Assembly (NCBI RefSeq): GCF_032250955.1
Contig: NZ_JAVVES010000085.1
Span: 1 to 9,632, forward strand
DNA: 9,632 bases
Origin: Sulfuriflexus sp032250955
Lineage (GTDB): Bacteria > Pseudomonadota > Gammaproteobacteria > AKS1
Direction: 5' to 3'
How positions within the stretch are numbered: position 1 is the first letter of the stretch; every line of letters begins with the position of its first letter. Positions 1-6,212 of the stretch are shown one piece after another. Below the pieces are notes generated by a model. The model was not told the DNA's origin, did not search any database, and saw nothing but the letters and a program-made list of their open reading frames with translations. The position numbers and the translations under genes were made by a program.

Positions 1-35
1 AAAAACGACCTCAGCGCTACCCTATTGTTAAAACT

Positions 36-98
36 AAAAAAAGAAATGCCGGTCAGTCTTAACTGACCGGCATTACGCTCTCGAGCGGGCTTTTTTTT
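36..98. terminator. Stem-loop cluster, possible bidirectional terminator
   Basis: A perfect 13-bp stem (45-57 with 62-74, arm AATGCCGGTCAGT) closes on a CTTA loop. It is preceded by an A-rich run (36-42) and followed, after a small CGCT/AGCG hairpin (76-87), by eight T residues (91-98). The A run plus G43 could also pair with C90 and the T run. On the minus strand the T tract follows the stem almost directly, which is the canonical form. On the plus strand it is about 16 bases away. It most likely ends a transcript entering from the left on the plus strand, since no minus-strand gene reads into it from the right. Two more small hairpins follow (105-118 and 117-131). Confidence 0.45.
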
Positions 99-164
99 GT
101 GCCCTTCTGCCAGCAGAACCGGGTCCCGGTTTGGGCAAAAGAGCCAAATAAGTGCACTTTGGCA

Positions 165-191
165 TCAAGATACCCTTTTGCTTGCCGATAT
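165..191 (+). promoter_or_regulatory. Sigma-28 (FliA) type flagellar-class promoter
   Basis: The sequence reads TCAAGATA, an 11-base spacer, then GCCGATAT. The known FliA consensus is TAAAGTTT, N11, GCCGATAA. The -10 element matches 7 of 8 positions, the -35 element 5 of 8, and the spacing is exact. It lies about 40 bases upstream of the chemotaxis receptor start, giving a short leader. Receptor genes are classic late flagellar-regulon members, so position and gene content agree with the motif. Confidence 0.72.
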
Positions 192-229
192 AGATAGTAC
201 CTCTGGTTACTCTCTATGGTAGTAGCACT

Positions 230-1468
230 ATGAAAAGTCTAAATTTATCACTGGCGAGGAAGCTGCTCAGCCTCATGATTGCCGGGCTGGTTTCCTTTGT
301 CAGCCTGTTTTTGCTGCAGCGCTATGCGGTTTCACAAGTGCTGGCCGTGACCGCCGGTTCGGGTGCGGACCTCGTCGCCCGGGCCGAGTCTGCGGCCAGT
401 AGCGCGGGCATGCTTATGCTGATTGTGACGGTCATACTGGCGGTGGTTTTTGCCGGTCTGGTGTTCCTGCTCCAGCACAGCCTGAAGCCACTGGGCAAGC
501 TGGCCATGGTAATGAAACAAACCAGTGAGCAACATGACCTTTCATTGCGCGCCGATGCCAGCGGCAATGGCGAGGTCGCCGATATGGCACGGGTCTTTAA
601 CACCATGATGACGGATTTTCAGCGGGTTCTCACCGGTCTGGCTGATTCCGCTGCCACGTTGAGTGCATCGACCGAGGAACTGGCGGCGATCAACGAGCAG
701 ACCAATGGTGGTGTCGCGGAACAGAACCAGGAAACCGATCAGGTTGCCACGGCCATGAATGAAATGTCGGCCACCGCCCAGGAGGTGGCACGGAATGCCG
801 GCCAGGCTGCCGAGGCCGCGCACAATGCCGATGGCCGCTCCCAGGAGAGTGCCGAGATATCAGTGAATGCCATGTGCGGTATGGATAACCTGGTCGCCGA
901 GGTTGAAAAGGCCGCCAATGTCATTCGTGGGCTGGAAACGGAGAGTGACAAGATTGGTACTGTGCTGGATGTCATCAAGGGGATCGCGGAACAGACCAAC
1001 CTGTTGGCCCTGAATGCGGCCATTGAAGCCGCGCGTGCGGGTGAACAGGGGCGTGGCTTTGCCGTGGTCGCCGACGAGGTCCGGGCATTGGCCAGTAAAA
1101 CCCAGCAGTCAACCGAAGAGATCAATACCATGATCACCAGCCTGCAACAGGGCTCCAAGCAGGCCGTCGCGGTCATGATTGAGGCCGAGGCTCTGGGCAA
1201 GCGCGGCAGTGAGCAGACCGAGTCCGCTGCTGAATCACTGGCCGAAATCGCCGGTGATATCAGTGTTATCAACAGCATGAACACCCAGATTGCCAGTGCC
1301 GCCGAAGAACAGACCGCGGTAACCGAGGAAATGAATCGCAGTATCATGAATATTGCGCGTGTTTCCCAGCAAACCGCCTCCGGTATGGAGCGCACCACGG
1401 ATTTAACCCGTTCACTGGCTGACATTGCTCAGCAGTTAAGCCAGCAGGTGGGGAACTTCAGGTTGTAA
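230..1468 (+). CDS. Methyl-accepting chemotaxis protein with minimal periplasmic region
   Basis: Inner-membrane chemoreceptor that would signal through CheW to the CheA kinase and thereby bias flagellar rotation. TM1 spans about residues 11-29 and TM2 about 61-82. The periplasmic segment between them is only about 30 residues, so no Tar-type four-helix or Cache sensor domain is present. A HAMP domain follows (about 83-135), then a long coiled-coil signalling domain to the C-terminus. The conserved hairpin tip is clear from about residue 252 (IAEQTNLLALNAAIEAARAG, then GRGFAVVADEVRALA). There is no C-terminal NWETF-type CheR/CheB tether, and the tail ends VGNFRL. Total length is 412 residues. 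The ATG has only a weak upstream GGTAG as ribosome site. A sigma-28 promoter lies just upstream, and no other chemotaxis gene is in the window. The ligand cannot be predicted; sensing through the membrane, HAMP or partner proteins is an inference. Confidence 0.95.
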   Translation: MKSLNLSLARKLLSLMIAGLVSFVSLFLLQRYAVSQVLAVTAGSGADLVARAESAASSAGMLMLIVTVILAVVFAGLVFLLQHSLKPLGKLAMVMKQTSEQHDLSLRADASGNGEVADMARVFNTMMTDFQRVLTGLADSAATLSASTEELAAINEQTNGGVAEQNQETDQVATAMNEMSATAQEVARNAGQAAEAAHNADGRSQESAEISVNAMCGMDNLVAEVEKAANVIRGLETESDKIGTVLDVIKGIAEQTNLLALNAAIEAARAGEQGRGFAVVADEVRALASKTQQSTEEINTMITSLQQGSKQAVAVMIEAEALGKRGSEQTESAAESLAEIAGDISVINSMNTQIASAAEEQTAVTEEMNRSIMNIARVSQQTASGMERTTDLTRSLADIAQQLSQQVGNFRL

Positions 1469-1632
1469 TTGATGATTTAGGATTGATGATCGATGATTGT
1501 TGTACAGTTTAGTGCTAGTCATTAATCAGTCTTGCTAATATCTGGCCTACATGGCCCAGTAGAAGCGCAACAAACAAGTGATAGCCGATAATTTTCCTGA
1601 CATTCATCAATCATCATTCTGCAATCATCAAT
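1468..1632. repeat. Imperfect 32-bp inverted repeat between convergent genes
   Basis: The left arm (1468-1499) and right arm (1601-1632) are reverse complements at 26 of 32 positions, with a 101-base spacer. Both arms are built from ATTGATG/CAATCAT-like units. The left arm begins on the last base of the chemoreceptor stop codon. The spacer has no supportable gene. The transcript could form a long hairpin from either strand, so a bidirectional terminator for the two convergent genes is possible, although no T tract follows. A small non-autonomous element or an expanded simple repeat are alternatives. Confidence 0.7.
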
Positions 1633-1653
1633 ATCTTTTCATTCACCAATCAT
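1601..1653. repeat. 14-bp direct repeat pair CATTCAYCAATCAT
   Basis: CATTCATCAATCAT (1601-1614) recurs as CATTCACCAATCAT (1640-1653) with one mismatch and a start-to-start distance of 39 bases. The first copy lies in the right arm of the inverted repeat and the second just outside it. The same heptamer-like unit has therefore multiplied in both orientations within this gap, which favours a simple-repeat origin over one transposition event. Confidence 0.6.
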
Positions 1654-1679
1654 AAAACTCTTGGGAGGAGACTAGTGGT

Positions 1680-1707
1680 TACTTGCTACTTGCTACTTGC
1701 TACTTGC
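1680..1707. repeat. Heptamer tandem repeat (TACTTGC)x4 at a stop codon
   Basis: Four perfect head-to-tail copies of TACTTGC on the plus strand (GCAAGTA on the coding strand of the minus gene). They encode the last residues of the MlaC-family protein and supply its TAG stop. Because seven is not a multiple of three, the repeat cycles through all frames. Read by hand, a deletion to three units still ends the protein at the same residue, with TAA, so the array tolerates length change there. Confidence 0.9.
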
Positions 1708-2408
1708 GTATTGTGTGATGAAAGTTTTTTCATCAGTCCTTCCACCCCGTTGCGGCGGACTTCTCTGGAAAAGTTTCGACGGTAATTGTTCAGCAGGCTG
1801 ATGCCGTCGATACTGATGTCATACACCTTCCAGCCCCCAGCTGTTTTGTGCATGCGATAAGCTACCGGTATCGCCGGACCAGTACTTCGCCGGATCTCGG
1901 TGCGCACCAGACTGTCAGTACTATCCGGCTCCAGGCGTGTGGGTAAAATCACAACATTTTCATCCGTGTATTCAGCCATCGCCGTGGCATAGGTTCTTAA
2001 TATCAGTTTCCGAAACTCGTTCGGGAATTGCTGTTTCTGTATGGCCGTCGCTTTGCGCCAGTGTTTGCCGAGTACCCAGGCCGCCATCCGTTGCACATCA
2101 AAGTGTGGCAGTACAATCTCATCGGCCAGTGCATAGACGCGTTGAGGGTTTTTCTTCACCTCTTCACGTTCCTCTTGCAGGGCGTGGAGCATCTGGCTGG
2201 TCGTTTGTTTCACCAGTTGCTCCGGTGTTTGATCGGCGGCCATGGCATGCGCACTTTCGATCATCAGTACCAGTGCGAACAGGGTAATGATGACAGTGGC
2301 CGTCAGCAGTTTAAACACCACTGCCATCGGTGAGTGATGAATAATCGCTTTGCGCTGGCGGTTCCAGTCATTGCGCCTGGATAAATGGCTTGTCGGCAGG
2401 TAGTTCAT
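1686..2408 (-). CDS. MlaC/Ttg2D-family periplasmic phospholipid-binding protein (solitary)
   Basis: Member of the MlaC (toluene-tolerance Ttg2D) family, soluble periplasmic carriers that pass phospholipids between outer-membrane MlaA and the inner-membrane MlaFEDB ABC transporter. Family hallmarks are visible: LPHFD followed by VLGKHWRKAT, QKQQF with RTYATAMAEY, the WKVYDISIDGISL segment and NNYRRNF near the end. A hydrophobic stretch (about 29-50) ending in AHA at 53-55 looks like a Sec signal, but it is preceded by an unusually long basic N-terminus of about 28 residues. The ATG is supported by GGAGA 7 bases upstream; an internal Met28 would give a conventional signal length but lacks a clear ribosome site. 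No mlaA, mlaB, mlaD, mlaE or mlaF genes are adjacent, so the transporter partner is unknown. The C-terminus lies inside a heptamer repeat. Family assignment is firm; equivalence to the true MlaC of this organism is not. Confidence 0.9.
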   Translation of the reverse strand: MNYLPTSHLSRRNDWNRQRKAIIHHSPMAVVFKLLTATVIITLFALVLMIESAHAMAADQTPEQLVKQTTSQMLHALQEEREEVKKNPQRVYALADEIVLPHFDVQRMAAWVLGKHWRKATAIQKQQFPNEFRKLILRTYATAMAEYTDENVVILPTRLEPDSTDSLVRTEIRRSTGPAIPVAYRMHKTAGGWKVYDISIDGISLLNNYRRNFSREVRRNGVEGLMKKLSSHNTQVASSK

Positions 2409-2482
2409 GGTCGTTCTCCGCAGTGTTGTCTCTGTGATGACAGTATCGACAAAGCGGTGATTTGCCGCGATGACCTATGCCA

Positions 2483-2509
2483 CCATGACAGTGTGAATAT
2501 GTCACATGG
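2483..2509. promoter_or_regulatory. Dyad-symmetric operator candidate upstream of the mlaC homologue
   Basis: TGACA (2486-2490) and TGTCA (2500-2504) form an inverted repeat with a 9-base spacer, extended by CCA on the left and TGG on the right. Overlapping it is TGTGA-N5-TCACA (2492-2506), one base short of the CRP half-site spacing. ATGACAGT recurs at 2437-2444, and TGACAG again at 2529-2534. The dyad is about 75-100 bases upstream of the mlaC-family start, a plausible operator distance. No convincing -35/-10 pair is visible, so the role is conjectural. Confidence 0.25.
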
Positions 2510-2559
2510 CCAGCTTGCTGAATCGGTCTGACAGGCGGGCTTTAGAGGACAAACAACGA

Positions 2560-3063
2560 CTAGACAAAACGTCCGGCACCAATCAGCCTGGCTTGCCAGT
2601 ACGGGTTGCTGAGGCTGGCCTGGCTGACGGTCTTGCCGGAGGAGGGGGCATGGATAAAGCGCCCATGGCCGGTATAGATGCCGACATGACTGGGTTTCTT
2701 GTCATTGATACGGAAAAACAGCAAGTCGCCGGGGCGGATGGCATCCAGTGGCACGGCCGTGCTGGCGCGGAACTGGTTACGGGTTGAACGGGGCACAGAT
2801 AGACCGCTACGGGCATGCACATAGTGCACCAGGCCACTACAGTCGAAGCCCTCCGCAGGGCTGTTGCCACCATAACGATAGGGGGTGCCCAGCTGCTCGT
2901 GGCTGAGCCGGATCAGCCGGTCAATTCGGGCGGGGGGGTGTGGTTGTTGGGCAGATGGCCCGCTGACCACGGCGGGCGGGGTGCTGCCGCAGGCAGTCAG
3001 AAAGATGAAAAATGGCCACAGGAATAGCAGTGGCAGGCTCTGTCTTGGCGCTAATCTCATCAT
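2560..3063 (-). CDS. NlpC/P60 family lipoprotein, probable peptidoglycan endopeptidase
   Basis: Probable outer-membrane lipoprotein hydrolase that cuts peptide stems or cross-links in peptidoglycan, as the E. coli MepS (Spr) and NlpC relatives do. The N-terminus is a lipoprotein signal with lipobox LTAC, making Cys25 the lipidated residue; the next residues are Gly-Ser, with no inner-membrane retention Asp. A Pro-rich linker leads to the NlpC/P60 domain (about 47-167). The catalytic Cys75 lies in FDCSGL, His126 in SHVGIY, and the third polar residue is probably His138 in RFIHAP. At 167 residues it is a single-domain form. The first of two adjacent ATGs is chosen, with AGAGGA just upstream. 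It is transcribed divergently from mrcB, so a hydrolase and a synthase share one promoter region. Catalytic class is firm; the exact bond cut is unknown. Confidence 0.92.
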   Translation of the reverse strand: MMRLAPRQSLPLLFLWPFFIFLTACGSTPPAVVSGPSAQQPHPPARIDRLIRLSHEQLGTPYRYGGNSPAEGFDCSGLVHYVHARSGLSVPRSTRNQFRASTAVPLDAIRPGDLLFFRINDKKPSHVGIYTGHGRFIHAPSSGKTVSQASLSNPYWQARLIGAGRFV

Positions 3064-3081
3064 AGTGTTCCTCTAAAACCA

Positions 3082-3109
3082 AGTATAGGCGCTGGCCGCA
3101 GCCTGGCAA
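3082..3109 (-). promoter_or_regulatory. Sigma-70 promoter for the NlpC/P60 gene
   Basis: On the minus strand, TTGCCA (3109-3104) is followed after 16 bases by TATACT (3087-3082). Each hexamer matches its consensus at 5 of 6 positions. Transcription would begin near 3075, giving a leader of about a dozen bases that still includes the AGAGGA ribosome site before the ATG at 3063. Confidence 0.6.
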
Positions 3110-3151
3110 ACCGGGGAATCGGTATCAGACCACAAATCAGGCAAGAGGGAA

Positions 3152-3160
3152 TGCTATAAT
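3152..3160 (+). promoter_or_regulatory. Extended -10 promoter for mrcB
   Basis: TGCTATAAT is a perfect extended -10 element (TGN plus TATAAT). No good -35 hexamer lies 16-18 bases upstream, which extended -10 promoters can tolerate. The predicted start near 3167 leaves about 32 bases before the mrcB GTG. With the opposing NlpC/P60 promoter it makes a compact divergent control region. Confidence 0.6.
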
Positions 3161-3198
3161 GGCGCTCATGTATTGCCATAACCGAGAACGACCACCCC

Positions 3199-5535
3199 GT
3201 GCCCCGCCGAAAACCACGCAAATCCAGTAAAACCGCCAGAAAAGCCAGGCCTGGCAAACGCCAGGGTGTTAGCCGTTGGTTCTGGCGGCTGTTTTGGCGC
3301 GCCCTGGCGGTAGGGGTGGTCGCTGGCCTGCTTTACACCCTTTATCTTGATTTCAGCATCCGCCAGCAATTCGAGGGTAAGCGCTGGGAACTGCCGGCGC
3401 GCGTCTATGCGCGCCCCCTGGAGCTGTTCAGCGGCCAGGATTTAGACGTCAAGAACGTGGTTCGTGAACTGCAAGCGATTGGTTACCAGCGACGCGCCAA
3501 TACCCGCGAGGCAGGCAGCTACTGGCAGGTCGGGAATGAACTGCAGCTGGTGACGCGCAAGTTTGATTTCTGGGATGGCAGGGAACCCTCGCGACGCCTG
3601 ATGCTACGCTTTGATGGCGCCAGGTTGATTGACCTGCGCGAACAGGGCAGCGGTGCGAACGTCGATATCGCCCGCCTCGAACCGGTGCTGATGGGGGGCA
3701 TTTACCCCAGTCATAACGAAAACCGCCTGCTCGTGCAGCTTGACGATGTGCCGCCCCTGCTGGTGCAGTCGCTGATCGCCATCGAAGACCGCGACTTCTA
3801 TCAGCATCACGGTATTGCTCCGCGTGCCATTGCCCGCGCCCTGTGGGCAAACCTGCGTGCAGGCAAGACAGTGCAGGGTGGCAGCACGCTGACCCAGCAG
3901 CTGGTGAAGAATTTTTTCCTGACCCATGAACGCAGTTTGACGCGCAAGCTTAACGAAGCCGTGATGTCATTGTTGCTGGAATGGCATTACGACAAGGAAG
4001 CCATCCTCCAGGCTTACCTGAACGAGGTCTATCTCGGCCAGAGTGGCAAACATGGTGTGCATGGCTTCGGCCTGGCCAGTCGGTATTATTTCGGTCGGCA
4101 TATCAATGAAATAAATCTTTCACAAATGGCCTTGCTGGTGGCGATAGTCAAAGGACCGTCCTATTATGACCCGCGTCGCCACCCACAGCGTGCCCTTGAA
4201 CGGCGGAACCTGGTCCTGTCCCGGATGCTGGAGCAGGGCTTTATCGACAAGGCCGCCTATGCAAAGGCACGCCGCAGCAAACTTGTGTTAATCCCGAAAC
4301 CGAGCACCAGCACCAGTGATTACCCTGCCTACCTGGAACTGGTCAGGCGCCAGTTGCGCCGTGACTATCGCGATGAAGACCTGAGCTCGGAAGGCCTGCA
4401 GATATTTACCGCCTTCGACCCGCATGTGCAGTGGCAGACAGAGCAAGCCATGACCCGGCGTATCGTCTCGCTGGAAAAGCAGCGGCGCCTGCCGGCAAAG
4501 AAATTGCAGGGCGCGGCGATTGTTACCGCTATCGATAACGGCGAGGTACTGGCCGTGGTCGGGGACCGCGCGCCCCGTAACAGCGGCTTCAACCGTGCCC
4601 TTGATGCAGTACGGCCGATTGGTTCCTTGATGAAACCGGCGATTTACCTGACCGCCCTTGAAGACCCTGCACATTACAGTCTCGCCACCCTGCTCGATGA
4701 TTCACGCCTGGTCATGGAGACAGAGAACGGTGAACAATGGCAGCCGGCCAATTATGACAATCTGTATCATGGCCAGGTGCTGTTGCGGGATGCGCTGGTG
4801 CATTCCTATAACGTCTCAACCGTGCGGCTCGGCCAGCAGATTGGGATGAACAAGGTTGCCGAGAGCCTGAAACGACTCGGTGTCTACCGCGAGGTCCACC
4901 GTTATCCATCGCTGCCATTGGGCACGGCCGCATTCAGTCCCCTCGAAATGGCGCAAATGTACCAGGTCTTCGCCGCCGGCGGCTTCTACTCACCGTTGCG
5001 CAGTATCCGTAATGTCCTGGATGCGAACGGTAAACCGCTGCAGCGTTACCCGTTGACCGTGCAGCAGGCCTTCGACCCGGCAGCGGTCTATCTGCTTAAC
5101 CACGCACTGCGGGCGGTCGTCGAAGAAGGCACGGGCCGCGGGTTGCGCAGTCGCTTGCCGGCTGACTTGATGGTGGCCGGCAAGACCGGGACGACCGATG
5201 ATCTGCGGGATAGCTGGTTTGCCGGTTTCAGCGGCTCACACATGGCCGTGGTCTGGATGGGCATGGACGATAACAAGGCCGCGAGCCTGACCGGCGCAAG
5301 TGGTGCCATGCAGGCCTGGGCTGATATTATCAAGGGCATCAATACCCGGCCGCTATTTCTGGTCCCGCCGGAGAATGTCGAGGAAGTCCGGGTTGACCGG
5401 CTTACCGGCCTGCGCGGCAGCGAGAGCTGTAGTGATACCGTGCTCCTTCCCTTTATCAAGGGTAGTGCACCAGATGATTATGCCGAGTGCGCCGGTGGCT
5501 TGCGGGGCTTCTTCGGTTTGTTTGGCCGGGACTGA
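3199..5535 (+). CDS. mrcB: Bifunctional penicillin-binding protein 1B (class A PBP)
   Basis: Inner-membrane peptidoglycan synthase that polymerises lipid II into glycan strands and cross-links the peptides. A short, very basic cytoplasmic tail precedes one membrane segment (about 33-52). A UB2H regulatory domain follows (about 62-150), the hallmark of PBP1b over PBP1a. The GT51 glycosyltransferase contains EDRDF with catalytic Glu196, GGSTLTQQLVKN, and the second conserved Glu276 in LNEVYLG. The transpeptidase carries the three penicillin-binding motifs: SLMK with nucleophile Ser476, SYN at 536-538 and KTGT at 662-665. At 778 residues it is slightly shorter than the 844-residue E. coli protein, mostly at the ends. 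The start is GTG with a poor ribosome site (GAGAACG, distant). An ATG at 3168 is out of frame. It is followed by a TPR lipoprotein gene that probably encodes its activator. Confidence 0.97.
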   Translation: MPRRKPRKSSKTARKARPGKRQGVSRWFWRLFWRALAVGVVAGLLYTLYLDFSIRQQFEGKRWELPARVYARPLELFSGQDLDVKNVVRELQAIGYQRRANTREAGSYWQVGNELQLVTRKFDFWDGREPSRRLMLRFDGARLIDLREQGSGANVDIARLEPVLMGGIYPSHNENRLLVQLDDVPPLLVQSLIAIEDRDFYQHHGIAPRAIARALWANLRAGKTVQGGSTLTQQLVKNFFLTHERSLTRKLNEAVMSLLLEWHYDKEAILQAYLNEVYLGQSGKHGVHGFGLASRYYFGRHINEINLSQMALLVAIVKGPSYYDPRRHPQRALERRNLVLSRMLEQGFIDKAAYAKARRSKLVLIPKPSTSTSDYPAYLELVRRQLRRDYRDEDLSSEGLQIFTAFDPHVQWQTEQAMTRRIVSLEKQRRLPAKKLQGAAIVTAIDNGEVLAVVGDRAPRNSGFNRALDAVRPIGSLMKPAIYLTALEDPAHYSLATLLDDSRLVMETENGEQWQPANYDNLYHGQVLLRDALVHSYNVSTVRLGQQIGMNKVAESLKRLGVYREVHRYPSLPLGTAAFSPLEMAQMYQVFAAGGFYSPLRSIRNVLDANGKPLQRYPLTVQQAFDPAAVYLLNHALRAVVEEGTGRGLRSRLPADLMVAGKTGTTDDLRDSWFAGFSGSHMAVVWMGMDDNKAASLTGASGAMQAWADIIKGINTRPLFLVPPENVEEVRVDRLTGLRGSESCSDTVLLPFIKGSAPDDYAECAGGLRGFFGLFGRD

Positions 5536-5553
5536 GCCGGGTATAACCGAATA

Positions 5554-5571
5554 GCCTGGCAGGCCTTTTTT
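5554..5571 (+). terminator. Weak hairpin plus T6 between mrcB and the lipoprotein gene
   Basis: GCCT-GGC-AGGC forms only a 4-bp stem, but it is followed by C and six T residues. It lies in the 52-base gap after mrcB. It could attenuate read-through into the downstream gene, lowering lipoprotein output relative to the synthase. The stem is too short to call a true terminator with confidence. Confidence 0.25.
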
Positions 5572-5587
5572 GAATGGAACAGTACCA

Positions 5588-6121
5588 ATGAAGAGAATGA
5601 GTTTGCTACGAATCTGTCTACTGGCCGCGCTGGCGACGCTATTGACCGCCTGTGGCAGTATCGAAAAGCAGCGCCCGGATACGCCGCCGGCCGATACGCC
5701 CGTCGAAGAGCGTGACCACGGTTCGATCAGTACGTATCGCTTTATTCCGCCACCGCCACTGGAGGAGAGCGCCAAACCAGACCGGGCACCCAGCAGCTCT
5801 GCCGTCTCTCGCCTGCATGCCGATGCGAAAAAACAGCTGGCGGCCAGGCAGTACAATGCTGCCGCCTCCACCCTTGAACGCGCCCTGCGCATCGCCCCGC
5901 GTAACGGCGAACTCTGGCACAGCCTGGCGGTGGTGCGCCTGCAGCAACAGCGCTGGGAGATGGCGCGGAACATGGCTGCGAAGTCAAACAGCCTGGCCAC
6001 GGCAGACCGGCCCTTGCAGGCACGCAACTGGCGTCTCATTGCCAATACTCACAGCGCCCAGGGCAATCAGCAGTCTGCACAGGAAGCCTGGCAACGCGTA
6101 CGGGCGCTGAGCGGCAGCTAA
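5588..6121 (+). CDS. lpoP: TPR-repeat lipoprotein, likely PBP1b activator LpoP
   Basis: Probable outer-membrane lipoprotein that reaches through the periplasm to stimulate PBP1b. The signal peptide ends in lipobox LTAC with lipidated Cys22 followed by Gly-Ser. A Pro-rich, low-complexity linker (about 30-70) leads to tetratricopeptide-like helices (about 75-177), for example QLAARQYNAAASTLERAL, then ELWHSLAVVRLQQQRWEMA and a final QGNQQSAQEAWQRV unit. The start is ATG 5588 with GGAA 8 bases upstream; a TTG 18 bases further upstream would lengthen the signal without benefit. The gene follows mrcB by 52 bases on the same strand. From established knowledge, Pseudomonas aeruginosa uses a TPR lipoprotein, LpoP, rather than LpoB to activate PBP1b. 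The match here is by architecture and gene order, not by a sequence comparison I could run. A generic TPR lipoprotein is the alternative. Confidence 0.7.
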   Translation: MKRMSLLRICLLAALATLLTACGSIEKQRPDTPPADTPVEERDHGSISTYRFIPPPPLEESAKPDRAPSSSAVSRLHADAKKQLAARQYNAAASTLERALRIAPRNGELWHSLAVVRLQQQRWEMARNMAAKSNSLATADRPLQARNWRLIANTHSAQGNQQSAQEAWQRVRALSGS

Positions 6122-6212
6122 CAGCAGACTTTTCAGGTTGTTAGTGCAATAATCGTCTCCGGGTGATTAAAAACGCGTTAGAATTACGTTATTGTTTTGC
6201 ATAGATAAAGAA

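Noticed and set aside
739..1425. Long open frame on the minus strand inside the chemoreceptor gene
   Set aside because: Ser/Ala/Arg-rich composition with no domain; it is the antisense of a well-supported receptor with full family motifs.
1584..1591. Perfect GCCGATAA, the sigma-28 -10 octamer
   Set aside because: The 11-base-upstream position reads GCGCAACA, not a -35 element, and there is no plus-strand gene downstream before the minus-strand gene.
2432..2443. CTGT-N4-ACAG as a LexA box
   Set aside because: The enteric LexA box needs CTGT-N8-ACAG; the 4-base spacer does not fit.
2492..2506. TGTGA-N5-TCACA as a CRP site
   Set aside because: CRP requires a 6-base spacer; here it is 5, and no promoter could be placed beside it. 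Kept only as part of a generic dyad.
5353..6045. Minus-strand open frame of 230 codons across the mrcB-lipoprotein junction
   Set aside because: Cys/Arg/Ala-rich low-complexity translation, antisense to two recognisable genes and with no ribosome site or family motif.
6179..6184. TAGAAT as a -10 element for the small nuclease-like gene
   Set aside because: Five of six positions match, but no -35 hexamer lies 16-18 bases upstream and it has no extended TGN; too weak to list.
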